The notes: generated by a model not told the origin, from the letters alone. DNA of 12,187 nucleotides from Hyphomicrobiaceae bacterium (GCA_017353825.1 JAFMSC010000079.1:1-12187); one strand, 5' to 3'; shown: positions 1 through 6,850, counted from the first letter of the stretch. A program made the numbers and translations.

Positions 1-20
1 GTGCGGCGATGGGGCATACC

Positions 21-623
21 CTAGAGCATGCGCCGGCTCTTGATGGCCGCCGCCAGGGTGCCTTCGTCGAGGTAATCGAGCTCGCCTCCGATGGGCACGC
101 CCTGCGCCAGGCGGGTGATCTTGAGGTCGCGCCCGCGCAGCTGATCGGTGATGTAGTGCGCCGTCGCCTGCCCCTCCACGGTGGCATTGAGGGCCAGCAG
201 AATTTCCTCGACCGGAGGTACAGCCCGTTCGATCAGCCTGCCGATGTTGAGCTCGCCGGGGCCGATGCCGTCAAGCGGGGACAGATGCCCGCCCAGTACG
301 TGGTAGCGGCCCTTCACGACGCCGGCGCGCTCGAGCGCCCAAAGATCGCCGATCTCCTCCACCACGATGATCAGCGAGGCGTCGCGCTCAGCGTCACGGC
401 AGATGGTACACGGGCTCAGCGAGTCGAGGTTGCCGCAATTCTCGCAGGCGACAATCCTGGACGCGGCCTCGGCAAGGGCGGCGGCCAGCGGCTCGAGCAG
501 GTCCGTGCGCCGCTTCAGGAGCGTGAGCGCCGCCTTGCGCGCGGAGCGATGCCCCAGACCCGGCAGGCGCGCCAGCAGCGCGATGAGCCGCTCGATTTCG
601 GGGCCTGCGGTGGGTTTGGCCAT
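21..623 (-). CDS. recR: Recombination mediator protein RecR
   Basis: RecR works with RecF/RecO to load RecA on gapped, SSB-coated DNA in recombinational repair. The 200-residue product has the family's normal length and order: an N-terminal helix-hairpin-helix (about 10-36, containing LARLPGLGHRSARKAA), a four-cysteine zinc finger (C60, C63, C72, C75), then a Toprim domain beginning near residue 84 (IIVVEE, later GGHLSPLDGIGP). I chose the ATG at 623 because the product then starts MAKPTAGPEIERL, as is usual for the family; an in-frame TTG at 668 would add 15 unconvincing residues. It is the last gene of the dnaX-ybaB-recR cluster and lies 173 bases after ybaB, a larger gap than expected, filled by a REP-like palindrome. 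Homology is certain; the exact start is less so because the Shine-Dalgarno is weak. Confidence 0.96.
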   Translation of the reverse strand: MAKPTAGPEIERLIALLARLPGLGHRSARKAALTLLKRRTDLLEPLAAALAEAASRIVACENCGNLDSLSPCTICRDAERDASLIIVVEEIGDLWALERAGVVKGRYHVLGGHLSPLDGIGPGELNIGRLIERAVPPVEEILLALNATVEGQATAHYITDQLRGRDLKITRLAQGVPIGGELDYLDEGTLAAAIKSRRML

Positions 624-640
624 TGCAAGGGTTTCCGGAT

Positions 641-678
641 TTGCCTCTCCATGCCCACTTCGAGGCAAGCGGGAGAGG
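641..678. repeat. REP-like palindrome in ybaB-recR gap
   Basis: This short dyad holds two competing 7-base stems. One pairs CCTCTCC (644-650) with GGAGAGG (672-678), with an inner TGCC/GGCA pair; the other pairs TTGCCTC (641-647) with GAGGCAA (662-668). The right half, GGCAAGCGGGAGAGGGC, looks like the scattered GC-rich palindromes common between alphaproteobacterial genes (recalled, not searched). It lies just upstream of recR inside the cluster transcript, so it could influence RNA stability or recR translation. Confidence 0.55.
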
Positions 679-796
679 GCTAGGTGATGGGCTCGAGCAA
701 CTCTTAATCCGGAGTGTTCCTGCCACCAACCTCTCCCCGATCCCCGCGCCGTTCGGTGCCTGGGACGAGATTGGCGCTACGCGCAGAGACAGATCG

Positions 797-1117
797 CTAG
801 AACAGCTTCAGCCCGGGCGGCAGCGGCAGGCCGCCTGTGACCTCGCGCATCTTCTCCTGCAGCGCCGCTTCCACCTTCGCCTTGGCATCCTGGAAGGCGG
901 CGAGAATCAGGTCCTCCAGCATCTCGGCGTCCTCGGGCTTGAGCAGGCTCGGGTCGAGCTTCACGCCCCGCGCCTCCATCTTGCCGTTGAGGGTGACCTT
1001 GACGAGACCGCCGCCCGACTGGCCCTCCACCTCGAGGGCGGACAGCTCTTCCTGCAGCTGCTGCATGCGGCCCTGAAGCTCCTGGGCCTGCTTGATCATT
1101 TTCATCAAGTCGTTCAT
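797..1117 (-). CDS. ybaB: YbaB/EbfC family nucleoid-associated protein
   Basis: This 106-residue protein matches the YbaB/EbfC family in length and pattern: a long N-terminal amphipathic helix (MNDLMKMIKQAQELQGRMQQ), a short beta region holding VEGQSGGGLVKVTLNG at about 30-45, the signature LDPSLL near 54-59, a second helix (AAFQDAKAKVEAALQEKM) and a glycine/proline-rich tail ending PGLKLF. Family members are dimers that bind DNA without strong sequence preference and affect nucleoid organisation. The ATG at 1117 was chosen because family homology starts there and GGAG lies 6 bases upstream; the frame is open further upstream but that part overlaps the end of dnaX and is not YbaB-like. The position between dnaX and recR is the classical conserved arrangement. 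Confidence 0.96.
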   Translation of the reverse strand: MNDLMKMIKQAQELQGRMQQLQEELSALEVEGQSGGGLVKVTLNGKMEARGVKLDPSLLKPEDAEMLEDLILAAFQDAKAKVEAALQEKMREVTGGLPLPPGLKLF

Positions 1118-1145
1118 GGGCGGCTCCGCGCGAAAGGTGAGTGGT

Positions 1146-1254
1146 GAGATGGTGAGCGGTGGGTGTTGCGTCGAGATCGAGGACGCGCCTTTGGTCGATC
1201 CCATCAGGAGCGGCAACGCTGCCGGCTGGTGCCGCCCCGAAATCTCACCATCTC
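1146..1254. repeat. 11-base inverted repeat between dnaX and ybaB
   Basis: GAGATGGTGAG (1146-1156) and its exact complement CTCACCATCTC (1244-1254) flank almost the whole 142-base gap between dnaX and ybaB. The left arm sits in a run of imperfect GGTGAG copies (1137-1157). In the minus-strand transcript the arms could form a long-loop hairpin just after the dnaX stop codon. There is no T-run, so it is not a normal intrinsic terminator; a role in folding or processing of the mRNA is only a guess. Confidence 0.5.
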
Positions 1255-1259
1255 GCCTG

Positions 1260-3158
1260 TCACCCGGTCCCCGTGTCCTCGGGCTTGGCGCTCGGGAGCG
1301 GGGCAAGCTTGACCTTGGCGCCGGGGAATTCCTTGAGCACCGCGGCGACCGCCGGGTGGCTCTCAATCGCGCGCAGCTCCGCAGCTTCGCGTTCGCGCTC
1401 GACCTCGCCAAGGGGGCGCTCGCCGGGCGCGTTGCTCAGCGCCAGCACCCAGCGCTTGCCGGTCCAGCTGTTGAGCTTCTCGCGCAGCTCGTTGGCGAGC
1501 TCCTTGGGCGCACCGGGGAGCAGGTGCAGCTCGATGCTGCCGGTGGGGTCGAACTTGACCAGGCTTACGCGCTCCTCGAGGTCGTATTTGAGCTTGGCCT
1601 CGCGCCGCGCCCCGGCCAGGGCCACGACCTCGGCGAAGGAACGCGGGGTCGGCGATTCGAGAGCGGCCCCCCTCAGATCTGGGCGCTCCTCGTGAGCGTC
1701 CGGATCATCGGCGTCCCAATCAACAGCGCCAGCATCAACATCGTTCGCCTCGATGGCGTTGGCGAGGCCACTGCCGGACCCACCCTCGATCCCGCTCTGG
1801 ATCCCACTGAGGTCAAAGGACGCGTCAAGCTCGCCTTCCCACGCGGATGATGGCGGCTGCGGCATCCTGATCGCGGGCCCAACCGGCGTTGAGAGGGCGG
1901 GCGCGACGGCTGCCCCCGCGCGGGTCGGCCGTGCGTCCGGCGCACCCTCGCCAAGCGCCTTGATGATGGCATCTGGAGGCGGGAGATCGGCGGTATAGGC
2001 AAGACGCACCAGCACCATTTCGGCGGCGGCCATGGGGTTGGGGGCGTCGGCAGCCTCGTCCATGCCTTTGAGCAGGACCTGCCAGGCGCGCGCCAGAATC
2101 GGCATCGACAGCCGCCCGCCCAGGTCGGCGGCGCGGCGCCGCTCTTCGGACGAAAGCCCTTCGCCCACGGCCGCGCCGCCGAGCACCTTGGCGCGAGTCG
2201 CGGAATGTACGGCTTCGGCCAAGTCACCCAGGATCTGCAGGGGCTCGGCGCCGTCCCGGTGCAGCTGGGCGAACAATTCCAGCGCCTCGCCAGCCGTCCC
2301 CGCCAGCAGCTTCTCCACGAGATCGAAGATCCGCCCGCGGTCGGCCAGCCCCAACATGGCCCGCACGTTCGCCGCGGCGACCGCGCCCGAGCCCATCGCC
2401 AGGGCTTGGTCGAGCAGTGACAGACCGTCGCGCACCGAGCCCTGGGCGGCGCGGGCGATCAAGGCGAGCCCTTCGTCGTCCTTCAGGGTACCGCGTTCCT
2501 TGGCCAGGATGTTGCGGAAATGCTGCACCAGGACCGGCACGTCCACGCGGCGCAAGTCGAAGCGCTGGCAGCGCGACAGCACCGTCACCGGCACCTTCCG
2601 CACCTCGGTGGTGGCGAAGATGAACTTCACGTGCTGGGGCGGCTCTTCCAGCGTCTTGAGCAGCGCGTTGAAGGCGCCCTTGGAGAGCATATGCACCTCG
2701 TCGATGAGGTACACCTTGTAGCGGGCCACCAGCGGCAGGTAACGCGCGCTCTCGATGATCTCGCGCACGTTGTCGACGCCGGTGTTGGAGGCGGCGTCCA
2801 TCTCGATCACGTCGGGGTGACGGCCCTCCATGATCTCGACGCAGTGGCGTCCGAACGCCGGCATGTCGAAGGTGGGCTTGTCAACGCCGTCGCGCTCGTA
2901 GTTGAGGGCACGCGCGAGAATACGCGCGGTCGTCGTCTTGCCCACGCCGCGCACCCCGGTGAGCATGTAGCCCTGGGCGATGCGGTCGGTGGCGAACGCG
3001 TTCTTGAGCGTCGTCACCGTGGCGTCCTGACCGATCAGGTCGTCGAAGGTCGCGGGGCGGTACTTGCGGGCCAGCACGATATAGGGTGCAGCCCGCGCTG
3101 CAGCGGCCGCCGCGCCGCGCTCGGTCAGGCTCTGGTTCGCTGGCGTTTTCCTTGCCAT
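1260..3158 (-). CDS. dnaX: DNA polymerase III subunit gamma/tau (DnaX)
   Basis: DnaX is the ATPase core of the clamp loader that places the beta sliding clamp on primed DNA, and its tau form couples the polymerases of the replisome. The 632-residue product shows Walker A GVRGVGKTT (68-76), Walker B LIDEVH (151-156), sensor I FATTE (181-185) and the arginine-finger SRC motif (195-197), then helical and acidic linker regions and a C-terminal tau-like domain. Only C106 remains in the segment that holds four zinc-binding cysteines in E. coli (about 100-115), a pattern I recall from other alphaproteobacteria. I saw no A-rich slippery site of the E. coli type, so a short gamma form is not predicted. 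The start at 3158 follows a TAA at 3162-3164 in the same frame, which prevents a longer protein; its own Shine-Dalgarno is poor (AAGG almost touching the ATG). Confidence 0.97.
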   Translation of the reverse strand: MARKTPANQSLTERGAAAAAARAAPYIVLARKYRPATFDDLIGQDATVTTLKNAFATDRIAQGYMLTGVRGVGKTTTARILARALNYERDGVDKPTFDMPAFGRHCVEIMEGRHPDVIEMDAASNTGVDNVREIIESARYLPLVARYKVYLIDEVHMLSKGAFNALLKTLEEPPQHVKFIFATTEVRKVPVTVLSRCQRFDLRRVDVPVLVQHFRNILAKERGTLKDDEGLALIARAAQGSVRDGLSLLDQALAMGSGAVAAANVRAMLGLADRGRIFDLVEKLLAGTAGEALELFAQLHRDGAEPLQILGDLAEAVHSATRAKVLGGAAVGEGLSSEERRRAADLGGRLSMPILARAWQVLLKGMDEAADAPNPMAAAEMVLVRLAYTADLPPPDAIIKALGEGAPDARPTRAGAAVAPALSTPVGPAIRMPQPPSSAWEGELDASFDLSGIQSGIEGGSGSGLANAIEANDVDAGAVDWDADDPDAHEERPDLRGAALESPTPRSFAEVVALAGARREAKLKYDLEERVSLVKFDPTGSIELHLLPGAPKELANELREKLNSWTGKRWVLALSNAPGERPLGEVEREREAAELRAIESHPAVAAVLKEFPGAKVKLAPLPSAKPEDTGTG

Positions 3159-3161
3159 GCC

Positions 3162-3242
3162 TTAATGCGCCATGCCTCTTTGATGCGCCATGCCTCTCAA
3201 TGCGCCATGCCTCTCAATGCGCCATGCCTGTTAATGCGCCAT
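3162..3242 (-). repeat. 17-base tandem array of Met-Ala-His mini-ORFs in dnaX leader
   Basis: On the minus strand the unit GAGGCATGGCGCATTGA is repeated with start codons at 3242, 3225, 3208, 3191 and 3173 (steps of 17, 17, 17 and 18), and the dnaX ATG follows 15 bases later at 3158 in a partial unit (GGCATGGC). Each unit reads ATG GCG CAT followed by a stop (TAA, TGA, TGA, then TAA in the last); only the copy at 3191 reads through, giving MAHQRGMAH and ending at the same TAA as the copy at 3173. That last stop lies 3 bases before the dnaX ATG. The repeat is seen directly; translation of the units, or termination-reinitiation onto dnaX, is inference. Confidence 0.85.
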
Positions 3243-3264
3243 GCCTCGGAGTGCCCTGCAGATC

Positions 3265-3339
3265 GGGGTCAGCCCCCTCGTTGTCGAGGCAAGAGCCACA
3301 GCTTTGCGGGCCTGGTGCCTTACCTGGGGGTCTTACCCC
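3265..3339 (-). other. Leader between SRP RNA and dnaX with two small GC hairpins
   Basis: The part of the dnaX leader upstream of the mini-ORF array contains two small perfect hairpins: GGGGT-CTT-ACCCC at 3327-3339 and GGGG-TCAG-CCCC at 3265-3276 (plus-strand reading). Neither is followed by a T-run on the minus strand, so they are weak candidates for the SRP RNA terminator or for 3'-end trimming structures. No convincing second promoter for dnaX was found here. Confidence 0.35.
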
Positions 3340-3371
3340 GTCATCGCCGGCCGAACAGGGTGAATTAGGGC

Positions 3372-3469
3372 TGTGGGAGGCTGACAAACGACCCGCATCT
3401 GGCTCGTTAGGGCTGCTTCCTTCCGGACCTGACCCGGTTGGCGAGGGACACGTCCGCCGCCAACCTCCC
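3372..3469 (-). ncRNA. ffs: Small signal recognition particle RNA (4.5S type)
   Basis: The minus strand carries the near-invariant SRP domain IV core, with GGTCAGG, the GGAA-capped hairpin TCCGGAAGGA and AAGCAGCC, at about 3411-3434. Its ends pair: 5' GGGAGGTTGGC with 3' GTCAGCCTCCC (about 3375-3385), closing the long hairpin expected of the roughly 100-nt bacterial form that lacks an Alu domain. The RNA binds Ffh and targets nascent inner-membrane proteins to FtsY. The 5' end is set from the promoter at 3475-3504 and the 3' end from the terminal stem, so both are good to a few bases. No strong terminator separates it from dnaX. Confidence 0.96.
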
Positions 3470-3474
3470 GCCGA

Positions 3475-3504
3475 ATTATCCTACAAATGTCCTGCCAATA
3501 TCAA
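3475..3504 (-). promoter_or_regulatory. Sigma70-type promoter of the SRP RNA
   Basis: On the minus strand TTGATA (3499-3504) and GATAAT (3475-3480) are separated by 18 bases. The predicted transcription start, 7 bases past the -10 box, falls at about 3468, exactly where the closing stem of the SRP RNA begins. This agreement between two independent signals makes the call firm for an unaided reading. The same RNA polymerase could continue into dnaX. Confidence 0.75.
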
Positions 3505-3603
3505 CCCATGCAGCCGCCGTTGCGGCCGGATGTGCGGGGAATGCGTTGCATGGCAGCCCGCCCTGTGCTGAATCTCGCTCATCCTAGCAGGGAGCCCTCT
3601 TCG

Positions 3604-4533
3604 ATGCCGACGGTCGGTGCCACGACGATGCTCGACCGGGTTGCGCACAAGCGCAGCGACCCGGAATTCGTCAAGTCCAAGCTTCGGGCGCCCGATGCAC
3701 GCTTCTTGCTGTTGGCGGACCTCAAGCCGGTGATCCGCTCCAACCCGGAACGCACCACGGCCAGGCTCGCCTGGTTCTCCTTCGAGGAACTGACGCAATT
3801 CGGCCTGCCAGCGGCCGACGCGCTGTTCCTGGGCGTGGACGCCAAATCCGCCGGGTACTTCGCGCTCGCCGTCACCGAGCACCGCACCCGGCATGTTCCG
3901 GGCGCTGTGGAAAAGCTGCGACCCATCGTCGATCTGCGCTCGCTGGCCATGCAGGGCGCCATGTCGCCAGAGGAGCTTTCGCTGTGCGGACAGGCGCGTG
4001 CGCTCGCGCAGTGGCACGATAACGCCCGCTGCTGCGGCCATTGCGGCGGCAACACACTCATCAAAGACGGTGGCTGGCGCCGCAAGTGCTGGGCCTGCGG
4101 GCTCGAATGGTTCCCGCGTACCGATCCCGTCGTGATCATGCTCGTCACCGACGGCGACCGCTGCCTGCTCGCGCACGAGCATCGCTACGGCGACAAGATG
4201 TACTCGGCGCTCGCCGGCTATATCGAGCCTGGTGAGGACATCGAGCACGCCGTGCGGCGGGAGGTGCTGGAGGAGACCAACATCAAGGTGGGCCAAGTGA
4301 CCTACCATTCGAGCCAGCCCTGGCCGTTCCCACACTCTTTGATGATTGGCTGCTTCGGGCGGGCCGAGCGCACCGAGATCACCATCGACAGCGGCGAGAT
4401 CGCCGACGCCCGCTGGTTCAGCCGGCAGGATGCGCGACTGATGCTCGAAAAACGTCATCCGGAGGGATTGCACGTTCCAGGTAGGCAGGCGATCGCCAAT
4501 GCCCTGATTGCGACCTTCGTCGACGGCGCCTGA
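3604..4533 (+). CDS. nudC: NAD(+) diphosphatase NudC (Nudix hydrolase)
   Basis: NudC hydrolyses NAD(H) to NMN(H) and AMP, and in E. coli it also removes NAD caps from RNA 5' ends. The 309-residue product shows the full family plan: a variable N-terminal domain, a four-cysteine zinc ribbon (C144, C147, C162, C165), the Nudix box (G205 to I227, with REVLEE at 219-224), and the NudC-specific SQPWPFPHS motif (237-245) that separates it from other Nudix enzymes. One departure is N226 where the Nudix consensus has glycine; the catalytic glutamates are intact. The ATG at 3604 has GGGAG 9 bases upstream and gives a normal length; earlier in-frame starts (3487 and others) would add residues unlike the family and run close to the SRP promoter. 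It is transcribed away from the SRP RNA; its promoter was not identified. Confidence 0.95.
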   Translation: MPTVGATTMLDRVAHKRSDPEFVKSKLRAPDARFLLLADLKPVIRSNPERTTARLAWFSFEELTQFGLPAADALFLGVDAKSAGYFALAVTEHRTRHVPGAVEKLRPIVDLRSLAMQGAMSPEELSLCGQARALAQWHDNARCCGHCGGNTLIKDGGWRRKCWACGLEWFPRTDPVVIMLVTDGDRCLLAHEHRYGDKMYSALAGYIEPGEDIEHAVRREVLEETNIKVGQVTYHSSQPWPFPHSLMIGCFGRAERTEITIDSGEIADARWFSRQDARLMLEKRHPEGLHVPGRQAIANALIATFVDGA

Positions 4534-4560
4534 TGCGGTGCCTGATGGGGCGCCTGACGG
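4525..4560. repeat. Three 12-base repeats across the nudC stop codon
   Basis: Three direct copies of GGYGCCTGAYGS lie head to tail at 4525-4536, 4537-4548 and 4549-4560. The first contains the nudC TGA, and because the unit is a multiple of three the next two place TGA in the same frame, giving two spare stops. It appears to be a slippage product at the gene's 3' end; no function is shown. Confidence 0.75.
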
Positions 4561-4743
4561 GTGCTCGCCGCGGGGTGGTGGGTAAGCGGCTCTCGTACGA
4601 CCGTGATGAAAACCAAGGCGTCGCCCCATGGTAAGGCAGTGTGCCCACCGCCAGCCGGTCTGCCCCCGGCTGGTCCGCTCAACGCCCGCGCCGATGGGCG
4701 TGATGCCCGCCAGCATGGCTTAGCGCCGGCGTCGAGGTCGCGC
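4534..4743 (+). other. nudC to acyltransferase gap
   Basis: Beyond the 12-base repeats, the gap holds a small hairpin AGCCGG-N7-CCGGCT near 4657-4675 without a T-run, so it is not a clear terminator. The downstream reading frame stays open back to a GTG at 4561 and includes an ATG at 4606, but neither has a good ribosome site and the encoded residues are low-complexity. No promoter was recognised. Confidence 0.35.
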
Positions 4744-5829
4744 ATGCCCCGTGAAGCCAACGCCGTCGATTTCTGGCGCGGGTTTGCGCTCATTTCGATC
4801 TTCATCAACCACGTGCCCGGCATGTACTGGGAGCACTTCACGCACCGCAATTTCTCGATCTCCGACTCCGCCGAGCTGTTCGTTTTTCTTGCCGGGTGGT
4901 CGCTCGGGTTGCTGGTGTCGGCGAGCGGGGGACGCCAGGGCGGCGCCATGCCATTGGCCTTCAGACTCGGCGGGCGTTCCGTGCAGATCTACACCGCCCA
5001 CATCCTGATCAGTAGCCTGGCGCTGGCGATGCTCGCCGGCGTGGCCTACCTGACCGAGACATCGCTCATTCTGGAATGGCACAACGCCGCCGCCTTCTTC
5101 CAGGACCCCGCGCACACGCAGATCGGCATCGTGCTGCTCACGCATCAGCTGGGTTACTTCGACATCCTCCCCCTCTACGTTGTGCTGATGCTTATCGCGC
5201 CGGCGTTCGTGATCATTGACCGCTTTGCCGCCCCCCTGCTGGTGCCGCTCTCGCTGTTGCTCTACGTCCTGGCACTGGCCACGCCGTTCACAGCTCCGAC
5301 CTGGCCCGTCGAGGGTCAGTGGTTCTTCAACCCGTTCACCTGGCAGGCTCTGTTCGTGCTGGGCTTCGTGCTCTCACGCGACGAGGGCGTGGGTCATTTT
5401 GTGCGCTGCAACATAAGGCGCATCCGGCAGGTGGCAGTCCCTATCGTGCTGGCCGGCCTGCTGATCATCGCTTTCGACCTCTTTCCGGACCCCACCAAGG
5501 TTCCAGAACCCAAGCTATTCTTCGTCAACGGCAAGAGCTATCTGACGCCCATGCGGCTCATCCAGTTCCTGGCGATGGCCGCGCTCTTCTCCAGCGCCTA
5601 TTCGCTGATTGCGCGCTTTACACCTTGGCTCACGGGGCCGCTGTCGAAGCTCGGCCGCAACTCGCTTAACGTATTCTGCGTCGGCTCACTCCTAAGCTTG
5701 AGCGGACAGATCATCCGCTTCCTCTACGCCGGGTCGCTTACGGTCGATACGATTGTGGTGGTCGTGGGGGTTGCGCTACTCTGGCTCACAGCGTGGCTGT
5801 CGGAGTGGAGACGGCGGCTGGGCCATTAG
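4744..5829 (+). CDS. OpgC-like inner-membrane acyltransferase
   Basis: This 361-residue protein is almost entirely hydrophobic helices, roughly ten membrane segments, with short charged loops. It begins with the signature of OpgC/acyltransferase-3 relatives: D9-F-W-R12-G13 followed ten residues later by H23 (INHVPG), then FVFLAGWSLGLL, and later SKLGRNSLNVFCVGSLLSLSG. OpgC proteins add succinyl groups to osmoregulated periplasmic glucans from the cytoplasmic-membrane side; related proteins acylate other envelope glycans, so the acceptor and acyl group here are not known. I chose the ATG at 4744 because GAGG lies 6 bases before it and family homology starts at once; earlier starts (4606, GTG 4561) would add a non-membrane, low-complexity lead. 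An exported SGNH-like gene begins 2 bases after its stop, indicating one transcript and probably one modification pathway. Confidence 0.85.
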   Translation: MPREANAVDFWRGFALISIFINHVPGMYWEHFTHRNFSISDSAELFVFLAGWSLGLLVSASGGRQGGAMPLAFRLGGRSVQIYTAHILISSLALAMLAGVAYLTETSLILEWHNAAAFFQDPAHTQIGIVLLTHQLGYFDILPLYVVLMLIAPAFVIIDRFAAPLLVPLSLLLYVLALATPFTAPTWPVEGQWFFNPFTWQALFVLGFVLSRDEGVGHFVRCNIRRIRQVAVPIVLAGLLIIAFDLFPDPTKVPEPKLFFVNGKSYLTPMRLIQFLAMAALFSSAYSLIARFTPWLTGPLSKLGRNSLNVFCVGSLLSLSGQIIRFLYAGSLTVDTIVVVVGVALLWLTAWLSEWRRRLGH

Positions 5830-5831
5830 CA

Positions 5832-6659
5832 ATGAGCCTGCGCAAAGCCATGCATCGGTTGCACATCGCGGCTGCGCTGCTGGCCGCCGCGCCGGCTCTC
5901 GCCCCGGCGCGCCTGGCAGCCGAAACGGCGCCCGCTCCGCCATCGGTGAGCAAGGAGTGCGGCGACTCCGGCGTCACCGACCGGCCGCTGCCGAACAGCG
6001 CCGCGGCTCTGCAGCAGCGCAAGCGCGTCAAGATTCTTGCCATCGGCGCCTCGTCTACCGCGGTGCTCGGACTGGGACGCGACGGCAGCCCGCTGCTCGA
6101 GCGCATCCTGGAGCGCACCATCAAGGGGCTCGACGTCGAGATCATCAATCGGGGCTTCTCGGGCGAGCTCGCCGATGCAGCGGGCGAGCGCATCAGGATC
6201 GAGGTGGCCCTCAACCAGCCCGACATCGTGCTGTGGCAGGTTGGGACCAACGATGCCCTCGCCCAGGTGCCGGTGGACACCTTCGAAGAGTCCGTCACCA
6301 GTACGGTGCAGTGGCTCAAGGCGCACAACGTGGACGTGATCCTGGTTGGCCTGCACTACGCCAAGCGCTTGGCCAATGACGCACACTACCAGGCGATCCG
6401 CACCAGCCTGCGGCGTGTCGCTATCGCCGAGAACGTGCTGCGCATCGGCCGCTACGAGGCGATGGAGGTGCTGGCCCACACCATGGCGAGCAGCGACCGT
6501 CCGGTGCTGGAAGACTTCGGCCTCACCGAAGCGGGCTACAACTGCATGGCCCAGTACCTGGCGCGCACCATCACCGTCGGCCTGTTCGCCAAGCCGCCCA
6601 AGCCGATCACGCCAGATCCGCAGGGGGCCGACCCTGCCAGCCCCACTCCAAAGCCATAA
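5832..6659 (+). CDS. Exported SGNH/GDSL hydrolase-like protein, catalytic His not found
   Basis: The 275-residue product has an N-terminal signal peptide (positive residues, hydrophobic stretch 11-29, small residues before ETAPAP) and then an SGNH fold: block I KILAIGASST (S74 as nucleophile, G-A-S-S replacing G-D-S), block II NRGFSGE (107-112) for the oxyanion glycine, and block III VGTND (N140). Block V should carry Asp-x-x-His just before an AGY-like motif; the aligned stretch is EDFGLTEAGYNCMA (227-240), where the Asp position is E227 and the His position G230. So it may be inactive, use another residue, or only bind glycan. The C-terminus is proline-rich and probably disordered. The ATG at 5832 gives the signal peptide directly; an in-frame GTG at 5793 overlaps the upstream gene. 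Pairing with the acyltransferase suggests a role in acyl decoration of periplasmic or surface glycan. Confidence 0.82.
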   Translation: MSLRKAMHRLHIAAALLAAAPALAPARLAAETAPAPPSVSKECGDSGVTDRPLPNSAAALQQRKRVKILAIGASSTAVLGLGRDGSPLLERILERTIKGLDVEIINRGFSGELADAAGERIRIEVALNQPDIVLWQVGTNDALAQVPVDTFEESVTSTVQWLKAHNVDVILVGLHYAKRLANDAHYQAIRTSLRRVAIAENVLRIGRYEAMEVLAHTMASSDRPVLEDFGLTEAGYNCMAQYLARTITVGLFAKPPKPITPDPQGADPASPTPKP

Positions 6660-6850
6660 ACAGCAGCCGACACCCCTCGAGCCGCCCCCCCCGCGCCTTG
6701 CCGGTCCTGGCACTGCCGTGGCGCGCGCGCCTCTGTCAAGCCTACAAATGCATGGCAGAATATCATCCGCAAGCTACTTGTGCTCCATGCAACACTGGGC
6801 AAACTTTGTGCGGGGCTGTCGGCTCAGGGGGCATTGCAAAGGACACACGC

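Noticed and set aside
1260..1900. Programmed frameshift producing a short gamma form of DnaX
   Set aside because: No A-rich slippery sequence with a following stem was found in the region; the local sequence is GC-rich.
3481..4716. 411-codon open frame on the minus strand
   Set aside because: Antisense to nudC and running into the SRP promoter; composition is Arg/Ala/Pro-rich without motifs, while the plus-strand NudC has all its signature residues.
6749..6791. Inverted repeat TGCATGG/CCATGCA as operator or terminator
   Set aside because: Only 7 bases per arm with a 29-base spacer and no T-run or promoter context; easily due to chance.
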